DNA from: Dicaeum eximium
Taxonomy: Eukaryota > Chordata > Aves > Passeriformes > Dicaeidae
Assembly: GCA_013396995.1 (NCBI GenBank)
Contig: VWZP01002584.1
Location: forward strand, 1,186,990 to 1,250,989
Direction of reading: 5' to 3'
Length of the DNA stretch: 64,000 nucleotides
Shown piece after piece: positions 24,796-38,000 of this stretch. The notes beneath the pieces were generated by a model. It saw nothing but the letters and a program-made list of their open reading frames with translations, was not told where the DNA came from and made no database searches. Each line of letters opens with the position of its first letter. The stretch's first letter is position 1. A program made the translations under genes and the position numbers.

Positions 24796-27700
24796 TCATC
24801 AGGGAAGCTGGAGTCCATTTGCTCATTGAAAATACAACAGCTACAAATCTGAGGAGTGAAGACCAGATTTGTTTTCTTGTGCCCTAGTGCTTTGTTTCCT
24901 CCAGGAACAATGCTCAAAAAGCAAATTTCATGGAAATTCACACCATCACGTCATCAACTTTTGGATGAGGCAATTACACTCCAGAATTCTGTCAGTTCTG
25001 ATTCCTGTTGTTTCACAGGGCAGACACATGAGGGTGTCTGACAATGAGACTTTAAAATTTTGCATCCATAATTTGACTTCAAAAGTAGAAATATTCAACC
25101 CCATGTACTTAATGGTCAGTGCATTCCTGCCATCACATGAGTACTCATGCAGACAAATCCTGTTGCTGGATGCACTAGGACAAGATACAGCAGACCAGTA
25201 CAGTGTAGTTTTTCTAGATTTGCTTGAACTACTGAAGCAGCTAAATAGAAGAAGGGATTAGCAAAATGAAAATAACTGGAGAAAGCCATCCTTGTGCCTA
25301 GCAGATAATGTCATCCTAAGGCTTTCACTTTATAAACTGGTTATAGATTCCTGAATCACAATCTAACAGTTGAAGGTATGTTTACAAAAATCAACCATAG
25401 AAGTAGTAAATGAAAAAAAAACCCCACCCTTCAAATATTCCACCAAACAACCCTTCCATCCCCTCAATATACAGACCAAATTGAAGAAACAACCTTAAAT
25501 ATTCCTTCTTGTACAACAGGTCTGGTAACACCCTTATCTGGGTAACACTGCACAGTAACAGCACAGAGTGCTTCCCTCTCTTTTTCTCCACTGATATTCT
25601 AGAGGACATATATCCTGTAATAGTCCAGAAAAGAAAGTTATAGTCTATGTTTTGTTTTTTTCAGTAACTATTGAGGGAAAATTCTAAGATCAAAATACTG
25701 ATGGGAAAAAATTTTTAAAAAAGTTATCCAAGTACTAGTGATTAACATACTCAATCATTTTTAAATTATAAATTGACAGGTATGTGTGCTTCCATTGTGC
25801 TTGCTTTCAGAGACTGAGCATTTTCGCCTTCAAACTGAATAGTTCTTCATTGTGACAAGGAATTTAAGTTACTAAGAATTTGACTGAAATTTTAAAAATT
25901 CTTATTTATTAACTAATAAATCTTGAGACAAGATTTTCTGTATTTTAAGTTGTTAAGGTTAGGATTAGTACTGAGAAGGTTTTTTTTTTCCAATTTCTTT
26001 TCAAATAATTTATTTTCTTCAGCTTAGATAAGACACTTGAGACCCTTCAGTAGGCTGCTTTGATTTAACAAATAACATAATAGATTTTGCACAACCCCTC
26101 TTATATAAGGGATTTTTATTTGTTAAGATGAAACAGCCATGGTGGTGGAGCTGCATGTCACACAATATTCCTTTCTCTCCTCTCTGCTTGGAGAGCTGTT
26201 GTTTCCATGACATGCTCCTTCCTCAAGCTCATGGGAAGCCACTCTATCATCTAATAATGGAACCAACATTCAGTATCTCACTTTTCTGTCAAGAAAGCCA
26301 TCCTCACTTTTGTTGTTGTTTTTCTTTTAGCATTTCCATTTTATAAATCTATACTAATCTTCACTTGAGGGCTGATAAGACTTCAAGGAACTATGATTCA
26401 TTTTCCTGTATCTTTCACATCTTAAAAGTGCTCCTGGAGCAAAAAAGAAATGGAAAGATGCATGCCTATAACTAACACATCAATATTCCTGCTTTGTCTT
26501 GATCCATTATCCTACTATGGCTGCTGTAATTCCTGATATTTATGATGCAATTATAATCCAGTTGCTCCCAGCAGAATAATCTTTTGCTTCTACCATATCC
26601 CCATAAATAGAGCTACTTGGATGCAGCTATAAGCAGTCCAGAAATACAGTGAGAAGGGAAAAGGACCCTGGGCTGAAAGACCAATAATATAATTTTCACA
26701 AGCCCTGGTGAAAAAAACTTCAAGGTGCAACATGTAGGGTTCATCCATTCTTCTGACTCTCAGAGTCTTGGGTTTTCACCAAAACCAAAACATTTTCTAC
26801 AGATTAAGACCACTAAAAAACTTCCTGCTTGTACATCTAACAACATTTCAGGTAGTGTCTTGTGAGAGAAATTACAAATAAAGTATATCCTTAGCCTGAT
26901 ATGTAGTTTTTGCACACAGTGCCACTCAGCTGTTCCTCAGAGCCTTTGCCTCTTAAAGTGACATTAATCTTGCTGCCACAGAGCAAACATTTAATATTTT
27001 GCAGACTGTCTTGTTTTCAGAGTGATTCTCTTTGGCTTGGAGGTCTTCAATATGGAGGACATGCCCAGGGAAAAATATAGGAATAGAGTCCATCCTTGAA
27101 CAGAGTCCTAGTTAAAAAAACCCCAACAAACATTAAGAAAACAAATGCCCAAACCTCACAAAACAAACATACCAGTGAAGAACTAACACTCAGAAGTCTT
27201 CCAGATCAGCTGAACTCCTTCACACATATTAAGCATTTTTTTCCCACTGTAATTTGCTGAGGGAAAACAAAGTCCAGTGGAAAGAAAACAGAAGAGAAGA
27301 TGCCATCCCACATGAAATATTGATGATAACTCATGTGGAAAAGACTGTAATGTTGAAGTTTATCAGCACTTGACATATGATACATTCTAAATAATTAGGA
27401 ATTACTGTAGGTGATAAATAGACCAGACCACGGCGTCAATAGGAAGTGTCAGTGTCACAGCAGCCTTAATCTGTGCAGGCACAGTCACAAAGAAATATAT
27501 TACCAGTGTGAATTTCCCACTGAAAAGAAAAAATAAGAAAAAATACACACAGACACACACACAAACAGTTTTTCTGAAAAAGGCAAATGCCTTTTACACA
27601 GAGATCATGATTTCAGTGGCTGCAGTTCCAAATTAATTTGAACTAATTTTAAGAAAACACATGGGACTGGCAAAATCTCTTAAAATCTTTTCAGGAATCA

Positions 27701-28599
27701 AAGAGTATCTTCTTACCCTCTTCTATCTTTATATAACCTCTTTCCTAATCTCTCCTGTCTTTATAGAAGGGTTAGGAAATTAAAGAAATTCATAGACAGG
27801 CTAAGAATTTTAGAATGCCAAGTTCTGTAGAAAATAAGTTTTACATCATATTAAATATACACCTTTGATATTGTTGTGCACAAAAATTTAGGATAGTTTG
27901 GAAGATGCAGAGATGCAAAGGAGCTTAGAGCTTAATTTCTGTAATTCTGAAGTGGAATATTATTGGAGTAAATATGTATTATAAAAAAATTAGATGTTCT
28001 TTATGATACTTTAAAGAATAGACTGTTATGCAAATTTGTAAGAGATTGTTTACATAGAACATGGAAACATCTGCCTGTGTATTTTTCACTGTGCTTTTAA
28101 AAGGAATGTTGACTCTACAAATAGCTTCCTGTAAAATGTCCTTGTGTTTTTTTACAGAAATAAGTGTTCTCAATTAAAGCCCTTCTTTCCCATCAGTTAT
28201 TATACAGCACTGAGTCCCATCATTATCTGTTCCCTTCTCCATAGATTCTTGGAACAGTTAATTCTCCAAAATGCATTTGATCACTGTATCATATTTATAA
28301 TTTTGTGATAAGAGAGGGCAAGAACAAATTCTTGGAGCTCTTTTCTAAGGACAAAAGTTACTGAACGTTGTTTGGCAACAACCAAGCAATAGGCCTGCAC
28401 CTTTCAGTCTGAACAATGTTATTTACAGCATATCTTGAGCGATCAGCACAAAGGGACAATAACTGAGGGTCAGGGATCCTTTTCAGACGTGCTGAACAAA
28501 CAAAATCAGGCCTTCTTCAAAAAGTCTCTGCTTGGAGTCTCTTGACTGTGATTGTTTTGTAAAAGAATAACAAGAGAAGGACAGAGAGCACACAGAGCT
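24796..28599. other. AT-rich non-coding DNA, no gene seen
   Basis: The plus-strand frame 24869-25261 (130 codons, no ATG at its start) ends in a Leu-rich, amphipathic-looking segment but has no recognised family. Other frames are under 86 codons. A/C-rich DNA lies at 27114-27171 and a short CA repeat at 27545-27566. An 8-bp inverted repeat (ATTTATTA / TAATAAAT) is at 25904-25921. Confidence 0.65.
27545..27566. repeat. Imperfect (CA)n microsatellite
   Basis: A short AC dinucleotide run, interrupted once by AG and once by an extra A. It is too short and imperfect to be strongly length-variable. Confidence 0.8.
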
Positions 28600-30060
28600 G
28601 GCACAAAGACCTGGCAGGGTGTTTAAATAGGTGGAAGTGAGCACATGTCCTGCAGGTGTGGACACAGCTCCCACTTGGGCAGGGATGTGGGAGCAGCCAC
28701 ACGCAGCTGCTTGCCGCTGGCTACCTTGGCCTTGCTCGGGCTGCCCCTGTCAGCCTCCTGTGTCTGCTGTGGAGCTGACAGAGGCTTGCACAGACCATGC
28801 AAGGCTGCAAATGGGAGCAAAGGGCCTGGTGACTAACCCCAAACAGCTGCCATTCCCAGCACAGCTCCCACAGCTTCCCGCGCGCCCCAGCTCCCGCTGC
28901 ACGGATGGGTGGGGATGGCTGCGCGGCTGTCCCACAGCCACAACTATCAATAGCCATGCTCTTGCTGTCTGGCCACACACTCAAGTCTCAGCCACTCAAT
29001 ATTCTGAAATTTAAACCAAAACCTCCAGAAATATGTACAGGATCAGCGCAGTTGTGTGCAATTCAGGGGTGGGGTTATTTTTTTGCATTTTCGTTTGAAT
29101 TTTAATTTCCCAGGCTGTTACAGCTATTGCTAAATCAGCACAAGAGAGGTTCAACATAATTATTTGCCATCTCTCAGGTTGTCTAATTCCCTGAGTGGGG
29201 GGTAAGCCTGTTGTGCAGCCCTAGGAAGACAGGGAAGTGAGAGCCTTCTGGCAGCAGATCAAAGAGTTACCCTGCTAGCTTGAAATGCTTGACTTGTAAA
29301 AGTCAGAAGCATCCAGGGCTTTCATTAAAGCAGAGAAGGTTTTTCCTGTTCCACCTCTTAGCTGGCCATTGAGTTGACTCTGCTGATTGCCTGAGGGAGG
29401 CACAAGTCAAGAGACAAGAAGGGCATACACAAGGAAACCTGTCTTTCCATCCCTCAGAGAAAAAACTTCCAGCCAGCGATGGTTTCGCAAACCAGCCATT
29501 AATTGACATGAAGTTTGTACAACTCTGCATTTATTTGGCTACTGCTACAAAAGCAAGTTGCAGCATTCTGTGTTCCTGTTTTTGAAGCATGCAGTGGGTG
29601 CAGATACCCAGGGGCTGGCACAGGACAGGCTGCCAGGTGGCCTCTGTGAGGAGGGGCTGGGATCGCCCTATGCTGGACAAGGATGGCTCCAGACAACCCA
29701 GCCCAGGGCACAGCTGAGCCCACAGCTCAGCTTTTCCCACAGGGAAAGCCTGAGTAAGGAAAGGCAGAACACAGCTCAGAGCCAAGGGTGAGGGAAAAAA
29801 TGTGACAAACAGCAGAGGCAACACACAAAGTCAGCACAGAAGGAGATGTTCCATATGGTGCCCAAGCAGAGGATCCACTCCAGGCTGCACAAATCCCACA
29901 TCTGTAGAGGGGAAATCTGTCAAAGGGAAGAAGTTTCAGGGAAATCTCTGTGCTGACTGTACCCTCTGTACAACTCCCTGCAGGCTGCTCAGGGCTGAAT
30001 GCAGAGAATTTGGGAGCCATGGACTGATGCTGAACCTGGGAAGAAGAGGCAGCGTGGAGA
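28600..30060. other. GC-rich region with a CpG cluster
   Basis: The most GC-rich part of the window. By hand count, 28681-28740 is about 67% GC and 28861-28920 about 72% GC, with roughly ten CpGs between 28703 and 28926, including CGCGCG at 28879-28884. Overlapping frames on both strands (28631-29014 +, 28721-28984 -, 28750-28980 -, 29531-29824 -, 29727-30020 -, 29802-30161 +) follow from the scarcity of stops in GC-rich DNA, and none is recognisable. It could be a small CpG island, an exon or a degenerate GC-rich retroelement; I cannot tell which. Confidence 0.5.
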
Positions 30061-33000
30061 TAAGCTGGTTTTGCTTTTGTCTTTGTTTCTCAACCTCTAT
30101 TTTTTCCATTATCATTATACATTCAATTTATTTTCCCAAGCCAAGGCTATTTAGCCTGTGACAGTACCTGGTAAGACACCTTGTTATCTTTCTCCTCCTG
30201 TGCTCTCCCTGTCCTGCTCCTGCTGGGGAGAAATGATGGGCATTTGACTGCTAGCCAAGGCTGATCCACACCACATGCATATTATGGTCATGTTGCTCTG
30301 CACAGTGAAATGGCTTCACAGAGTTTACACATGCTTTTCAAATTCAGTTTGGGTAAAGAACAAAATAAGGGAGCCATTCAGGAGTGTTTTTTGAAAAATG
30401 TATAGAACAATCTAGATGAAAAGTATGTTGCAAGATTGGATTCCCTGTAAACTGGGAAAAAGTTAGTGGTCTTCATTGCTAACACATGCTAAGCAGTTTT
30501 AGGCTCAGAACCTATTCATGCATACATGTGCATGCTACAGGCAAGAGCACACTGGATTCAAAGCAAAACCCTCCACAATAGTAGCACTTTTCAATACACT
30601 TTGTGTGTGTATAAATGACTTCTCAAGGTGGAGTGAGAACTCCTGTTTTAGAACAATCTCACTGGGGAGATGGTATTATAAAAAGAAATTAATTATTTCA
30701 GAGCCTTAAATTCTGCACCAGAAAAAAAAAGGGAGATCTGAACTGTGCAAACTGGGCATGACACAATCCATGGTAATTTATGATAATTTCTAAGACCATA
30801 TGTCAAGTCATACTTAGAAATGAAGGTACCACCATTTCTAGAATGAAAAAGCCACTCCACAGCACTTTGATTGCTTGATAGTGATAGATGAAAGCTAGAA
30901 AATATGGCCACCACATTTCATATATCATACTGCAAATTGATGCATGCACATACTGCACTTTGGAAAACATCCACAGTATTTTTGCCTCATGATAAAATAA
31001 TCTGGGAGCCCTTTGCCTTGCTGTATATCAAGATAAACTGTGACAAGCAAAGCTAACATCAAACAAACAAATGGCTTATTTCTATATATTTAGCAAATCT
31101 CCATGAATGGAATCCACCAAGATACTGAAAATACTGAAAACTCATATAGATTTTCTTTGAGCCATGTGCAACTGCCACATGCCTTTTTTTTTTTTTCCCC
31201 TTTAAATGCACAGCTGTCTAATTGAGCATTAACAATCTAATAAGGTACACAACAGGACCTGAAATGCAACTTTTCTTTCAGGCCCAGCAGTGCACAGGTT
31301 CTGTATCGCTCCAGCTTTTCAATTAGATCATAATTATAACATGCCTCATTTAGAGCTACAGGAACCCTGACCTTGTCAACAGTACTGGACCATAACGTGT
31401 CTGTCTTAATTAGATGTGATTAGTTCTGGGCCCAGATTTCATTGTGAATCTCAGCTCCGTTAAAAACTGCTCATCTGTTTGGCAGCTGCGGGTGCTGCTG
31501 AGCCTTTTCCATCGCCCTGCATGGGTGTGCTTGGCTCTTCCCAACCCTCCTGGGACAGCAGGACACTTTTTCTGGGCCTTCAGAATAAAGCAAATTATGG
31601 AAAGTAAGGAAAAAGAGGTAAAAAAGAAGTCTTTGCTTTATGGATGATTCCATGTCTTATCACATAGGACAATTACTGCATTAAAAGGCTTAAAATCTGT
31701 AGCAGCAAGTCATATACTGGGGGAAAAAAGGAAGGATTTTTGTAAAAAGTAATCACAGATATGCTGAGATTGAAGGCAAATGACACTAAAAGATTACATA
31801 CACCATCTATGAGTGACAGAAAAGTGCACAAGTAAGTGGTGTTGCATTTTGATGTTTTGTTATTGTTTAGGGAGCTGTTGGCTTGCAGGGTTTTTTCCCT
31901 ATTTTTTTTTTCCTTTTTTAGCATAAAAAGCAATAAAATTTACAGCATTACAATTCTGGGGTTATTTCTCTACTGCAGTGTTTTGAGCATATTTTAAATC
32001 TTAGAATTTATAAAATCCTTTGTTTTCTATAATGATTTAAGCTAACCTTGAGTTTTTACAACACACAATTGATATAAACAAGAGAAATCACATCCTTTTT
32101 GATACCCTTCTAAATTTTAATGGCTGATTTTTCTTCTGCATCACATTTTTGGGGTGATATTGAAAGACCAGTATGATTTTTCCACTTATTGAGACAGTTA
32201 TATTGAGAGTTATAACAGGCATTTCCTCAGAATTAGTTAGGACTTTATACCAAAAGCCCTGTTTCCGTAATTAACTTTCTTAACCAAATGTGCTAATGAA
32301 AAACTAGCAAATTTCAAAAAACTTAGTTTACAAAAAATCCTGTCTCACTCTTGTGCTGTTAAAATTTATTCCATATCCAACCACTCTGACTGCAAATCCC
32401 CCCTTCTCAACTCCCACTGTGATTCTCATGTAGTGGCTGTAATTGCAGTGGAAAGCTGAAAAGTCCTGAGTGTTATAAATACAGACTTCAGAAGCTGTCA
32501 CTGTGTACAATACGCCCACAAATGCATTGGCTAGGAAAGGCCTTTCCAAGAGCTTCTACTGTTGTCAAAAATGCAGACTTTTATTTAAATAAAAAGACAG
32601 CTTGGGCCCCTCACAGAAGGCTTGTCTGTGCTACACACAAGCAGCACCATTTTCAGACAAGAGCTGTAGTTTCCAAACCTCACATCTCGTGTTCTTAGGA
32701 AATGAAGAGATACATCCCATGTGCTACGGGATTGTTTTACATGAGTTCTGTAGCAAGAGTCATTTGCATCTACCCAAATGTAGCTAATTTTGTATGAATT
32801 CCCAAGGTTTGTAAAAGTTAGAAATATCTGAATAACTTCATTTGTGAAAGCATGGTGTCAGAAATCTTACTGTTCTAATTAAAGTTTAACAATGAATAAA
32901 AAGCTGCAGGAAGACATTTTTCAGAAGTCAGAGCTAAAGAGAGAAGTCATCGTAAGGGAGGAGATCAGAGTAAAACCAATTTGTTTTTCTAAACCCACAA

Positions 33001-34137
33001 ATAATAGTATATGCTTCGTTATCAATGTCACAACTAGCTGAATTTCAAAGTCTGAATTTTCCTATTTGTGTTTTCTTCATAAAACTGCTCTTTCTGTTGG
33101 TAGGGTTTTTTTGTCCTCTATACACCACAATAGGTGCTGGAGGAAGTACAAAAAGCCTCAAGTACCATAGCTCATCAGAACTTCCATCACCATAGCTCCC
33201 AGAACTCCATCTTGTTTTGAATATGAAAATATTGAGCAGGAGGTAAGGAAGAGAAATATTTGACTACTGCTGTAGTATCTGTATAAAAAGAAGTAAAATA
33301 AAGCATGTGACCTACAGGGATTCTAGACATGTTAAACAGTAATTACAGTTTTGCTACTGACCCAAGTGAGTTGCAAATGCTAATTTAGGGAGAATTTCAA
33401 TCTTATTTGCATTAAAGGGGGTCACCATTTAAATACGTACAAATTATTTTAGAGGTAATTACACAAACACAAACATAATATTTATTAGGTATTAAACACA
33501 CAGAATGCCATGGTAGTCTTTGCATGTTTGCCCCAGTGAATAAATATGAAAGAAACATTGCACATCTGTGCAGATTTCTGCCTGCTCTCTATTAAGAGTG
33601 TCATAATGTTAGCAGAAACAGAATATTTACCAAATTCCATGCATGGAAGTTGCTATAAATTAACACAAATCTATTTTGAATAATGAGATCACGAATTTTG
33701 CAAAACGTTGCTGTAAACATTAAAAGTTAAATAACTCACTATTTCAAGATGCTGTGACATCACTACAGGAAGTACCATAAAAATTGAAAGACTTTCCCCA
33801 AGTTTTATGCAATACTTTTTACCATTAATCATAGAAAAAATATTTGCAAGGAAAGATCTATGCAAAACACAAAGATGTGTTTTGTTTAATAAACTGTAAA
33901 TAAAAATGTTCATTATAAATCACTGGGAATTATTTTCTTGAATTTATACGAACTAACAAAATACAGTACAAGTTTATACTCAAGCAATAAAACCCAGAAC
34001 TCACACTGTAATGTTACTTTATTTATCTACATTCCTTTTGGTTCTGTTGAAACTTCAGCAGTATTTTTTTCCATGCATTCTTAATTTCAGCTGGCAGTGC
34101 TGTGCTCAAGCACTTAATGCTCTAAGAGTAGTTCACA
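30061..34137. other. AT-rich non-coding DNA, possible conserved element
   Basis: No frame above 86 codons and no recognised RNA gene. The stretch 31197-31470 has balanced composition, few homopolymers and several TAAT/ATTA core motifs (for example CTAATTGAGC, AATTAGATC, TTAATTAGATG), which is the texture of a homeodomain-bound vertebrate enhancer. This is inference only. A 13-T run lies just left of it (31184-31196). Confidence 0.6.
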
Positions 34138-35060
34138 ATCACAGAATAATGAGGGTTGGAAGGGACCTTTCCAAATGATCCACAGCATCTCTGGGCAGCC
34201 TGTCTTAGTGTTCTATCACCCACAAAAAACCAAAAAATAACAAAAAACCCCACCACAAACAAACAAACAAAAATGAACAAAAAACCAAACAAAAAACCCA
34301 ACACCACCACAAAAAATTCTTTCTATTCAGAGGGCGCTCCCGGTGTTTCAGTTTGTGCCAGTTGCCCCTTGTCTCATCCCTTCCTCCTGACACCCACCTT
34401 TCAGAACCTGGCACACATTGATGAGATCCAGGCTAAACAGCTCCAGCTCCCTCAGTCTCTCCTCATGAGAGATGCTCCCACATTCCCTAACCACTTTCCA
34501 CTAGACCCCCTTCAGTAATTCCTTCTGTTTCTCACACTGAGGAGCCCAGAAGTGGACACAGCACTGCAGGGGCCTCACCAAGGTTGAGCAGAGGGGCAGG
34601 ATCCCCTCCCTGACCTGCTGGCACTGCTCTTCCTAACACACCTCATGGCATCATTGGACTTCTTGGCCACAAGGACACCCTGCTGGCTTAAGGACAGCTT
34701 GGTGTCCCCCAGTGTTCCTTCTCCACAGGGCTGTTTTGGGCAGGTCATCCCCCAGCCTGTACTGGTGCCTGGGGTTATTCTTCCCCAGGTTCAGGGCCCT
34801 CCATTTGCTGAATTCCAGGAGGTTCCTCTCTGCCCATGGTCCAGCCTATCCAGGTCTTCCTCAATGGCAGCATGGCCTTCTGGTGGATCAGTCACTCTTC
34901 CCAGTGTTGTAGCATCAACAAATCTGGTGCAGGTTTGGGGACTCTCTGTCCCTTCAACCAGGTCACTGAGGAATAAGTTGGAGAGGACTGGACCCAGGAA
35001 TGCCCCCAGGGAACACTGCTAACCCCAACAGGACTCTGTGCTGCTGATCACAAGTCTCTG
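34138..35060 (-). mobile_element. CR1 LINE, 5'-truncated and inactive
   Basis: Read on the minus strand, this is the end of CR1 ORF2 and the 3' UTR. From about 35017 to 34975 it matches the reverse-transcriptase stretch around the family's GVPQGS motif, but a single-base deletion breaks the frame. At 34925-34908 the catalytic FADD box reads FVDA, so one catalytic aspartate is lost. Further stops follow. The 3' UTR ends at about 34138-34180 with the typical GGAAGGGACC...CATTATTCTGTGATTGTG terminus (on the plus strand, CACAGAATAATGAGGGTTGG near 34140). A 98-bp A/C-rich tract interrupts the 3' UTR at 34219-34316. The right-hand (5') boundary is approximate. CR1 moves by target-primed reverse transcription and gives mostly truncated copies like this one; it cannot move on its own. 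Confidence 0.95.
34219..34316. repeat. A/C-rich tract inside the CR1 copy
   Basis: About 98 bp almost free of G and T on the plus strand, made of AAAAAACC, AAACAAAC and ACCACC units. Recognisable CR1 sequence continues on both sides (GCAGCCTGTCTTAGTGTTCT to the left, CGGTGTTTCAGTTTGTGCC to the right), with the tract replacing a short A-rich CR1 segment. The tract is therefore younger than the CR1 insertion. Confidence 0.85.
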
Positions 35061-38000
35061 AGCTGATAAAAAACCAAGTCAGACAGAGCACTGGGTTTTT
35101 TCAATTAAAACTTTCAGAACTATCTTTGAAGGCCGCACACTGGGCACATGCATGCTAAATCCAAAGTTAAGAAGTGAACTTGGAAGTATGAATGTCTTAT
35201 GTCTAGATGGGCAGGTCAGAGTTATTGAGAATATGATTACTGGGATGAACATTGAGCCTTTCCATCACCTATTCCTACAATAGCTTGTCTGCAGGTTTGG
35301 CACTGACCAGGGAAGGAAGGTGGATGTGAGAAGCTAGAACAGCAGCAAAGAATTTAGTCCTGCAGACTCTACCATCCCTTCTGACAGTGTAATTAATGCT
35401 CCATTTGGATAAAAGTTTCACTTGATGGAGAAAATTAATAATTATCAAAATGTTCTTTTTGTCCCCAGTGATATAAATATTTGGCAGGACAGTAGGCAGG
35501 GATGTGGGGGAAGAAATGTTGGGATCAAATACACAATTTTTTTCTTTTTATTCCCTTTAAGGTAAGTCAAAGCCACACTGTTTAAGTCAATAAGCTATTA
35601 AAATTGCCTATGAACCACTGAAGCAAGAAAACATCTTGATGATAAAATAAATTAGAACAGTACTGTCAATTTCGCTCCACAGTTAGCCTAAAATATTCCA
35701 AGAATTACCATTAGGAAATGCCAAGCCTCTTTCCATTATTACTGTTGTCATCATCTCTTCCATTCCTTCATCGTTCCCTCTCCCTTTCTTCCCTGCCCAC
35801 ATAAAAACACAAATGCAAAACTAAAGAAGCCATCTCCAGACAGGAGCACAAAACCTTACTGGCTACATCTAAATATACTTGTAAATGAAAACAATGCCTA
35901 CAATGTAGGTGAGGGGTGGCACACTGGGGTTTTAATTTGTTTTCTTTGTGGGTTTGTATTATTTCCTTTGTGTTTTTTATTAGGTGTTGTTGGTTTGGGT
36001 TTTCTTTTTAAACACAAAGGTGATCATGGTAATATATTTTAACCCATAGTATGGTGAATAAAATAAATTCAGATGTGTTTTAAATGTTAATGAGTTGTTA
36101 GGTTTATATATTGTCACTCTCAATGTTATCCCCCCAGAATGGATGCCAGTCTTCATGTATGTAAATATAGAGCAAAAATATAACTGATCTATCATAAGGG
36201 AAATTAAATTGTCCCTAAAATATAAGGACTTCTGGAAATGATGAGGAAGAGAGAGTTCTGACAGTCAGATAGATTAATAGCGTGATAATAAATTAAACAT
36301 AAACCTCCAATCCCAGCTGCCTGTGATCTAATGGTCACTCAGGGACATTGCAGAGCTTTAACATCTGGTGCAAAGAGGGCAAAATTACCACTACACTGGC
36401 CTTTCACCTTCTAAAGACACTGGGATTGCATATGGCACAGTTGCATGTGTGCCAGATGCTCACTCAAAATGTGCAACAAACTCTTCCTAGCAAGCCCACA
36501 CAGTTTAAGTGACTTTAGTCCAAAGCAAATCACAAAGTGTTTTGTTTAAAGAAAGCAAAACCAGAATACTACTTTTCCCATACAATATTTCCGAATTTGG
36601 AGATCTACATTTAGATAAGAGAGGCCCTTGTTTTCCTCCAGGCCAAATGAGAGGGCTGGCCCTTAAATCCTGGGGAAAAGCTTTGAAAAGCATTGTATAA
36701 CAACAGTCAGGTCTCTTTAGCACATTTTCAGTATATCCCTTTCAAATGAAAATGGCTATGCTTGAAAGCACAAAGTTGCAATTTAAAAAACTAATGCCAC
36801 AGCATACAAAAATAATGACGTCCAAACCAATAAAAATGTAAATCCAAATATAATGGGAGATTAAATACATAGGGAAATTAACATTAAAGCAACAATTTTA
36901 TCTTGCATATGATATGTTTCACTCTTCCTTAATATTTGGGAAAAGAAATGTGTGTAAAAGATTCCCCGACAATACAATGTAATGTATCATTGTGCTCAGT
37001 AGTTCTGCAGCATTTAATCCTCATATAGAGGCTTATTTCTGTTCACCACCCAAATTATAACTTGTATCAACATGATGCTACTATATCAGACTGGAAGTAC
37101 TTATTTTGAATAAATCTGACCTTCATCAATAAGCATGAGAATATTACAAGCTTTTGTCTTTTTTTTGTGATTTTCTTTTTCTTTCTTTCCTTAAAACCAT
37201 GCATTTTTGGAATATCTTATTACTCAAGCTCTCCTTTATTATTTAGCCAACAATTAACTCTTTCTAACTATTGACACTAATAACTGATTCAACTCAGGAA
37301 GGAGAAATTAGCTGGACAAAATAGTAAATTCTTAACAAAGCCTTCCCAAGCTGAACAAACAGATCCCACCCCTACAAGTCCATGGATGTTTTGTACTACC
37401 TGGCAATAGGACTTGGTTTCAAACATGCTTCTGGACGGGCATGACTTCTGTGAGAACTTCATGCACAACTGACTTCATGGAAAAGGTAGTTTAAGTCTAT
37501 GTAAAGCTTTCCAGAAATCACATAAAAGCTCAGTTTGCTTTCTTGTTATGAGTTTTCTTCTCATCATTTATTGCAGTATTTGTACAGCACCTTACATAAC
37601 AAAAATACATTGGGCCTAGGTAATCATCTGTATAAAAAGAAATAATTATAAAAAGAAATCCAAACATTTTCTGATGGTGAAGAACTGCAGACAACCATGG
37701 GACTGTTTGCTTCCATGCCACAGCAGGTGTTAAGACAGGCATTTTGTTAATCATGTAAATAATCAAGCTTCTAAGCCTGCAAGATTGTGAAATCACCAGA
37801 ATTTACCTGACTCCTTGAAAAGGAGAGACAGATAACCCCATTTTTTATTCTTCCTCCTTTTAGGGGGGCAGATGAGAGCAAGGGATACATGTTTTGTGGG
37901 GGAGAAAAAAAGGCTTACAAGACTGTAATTGTTGAATTAGGGACCTTTTAGGAGACACTACCCTACATTATTAATCTGTAGGGTTTTTCCCTTCCTTCCT

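Noticed and set aside
28631..29014. 127-codon plus-strand frame in the CpG cluster
   Set aside because: It begins at GTG, is rich in Pro, Cys, Trp and Ala as GC-rich random sequence would be, and at least three other frames are open over the same bases.
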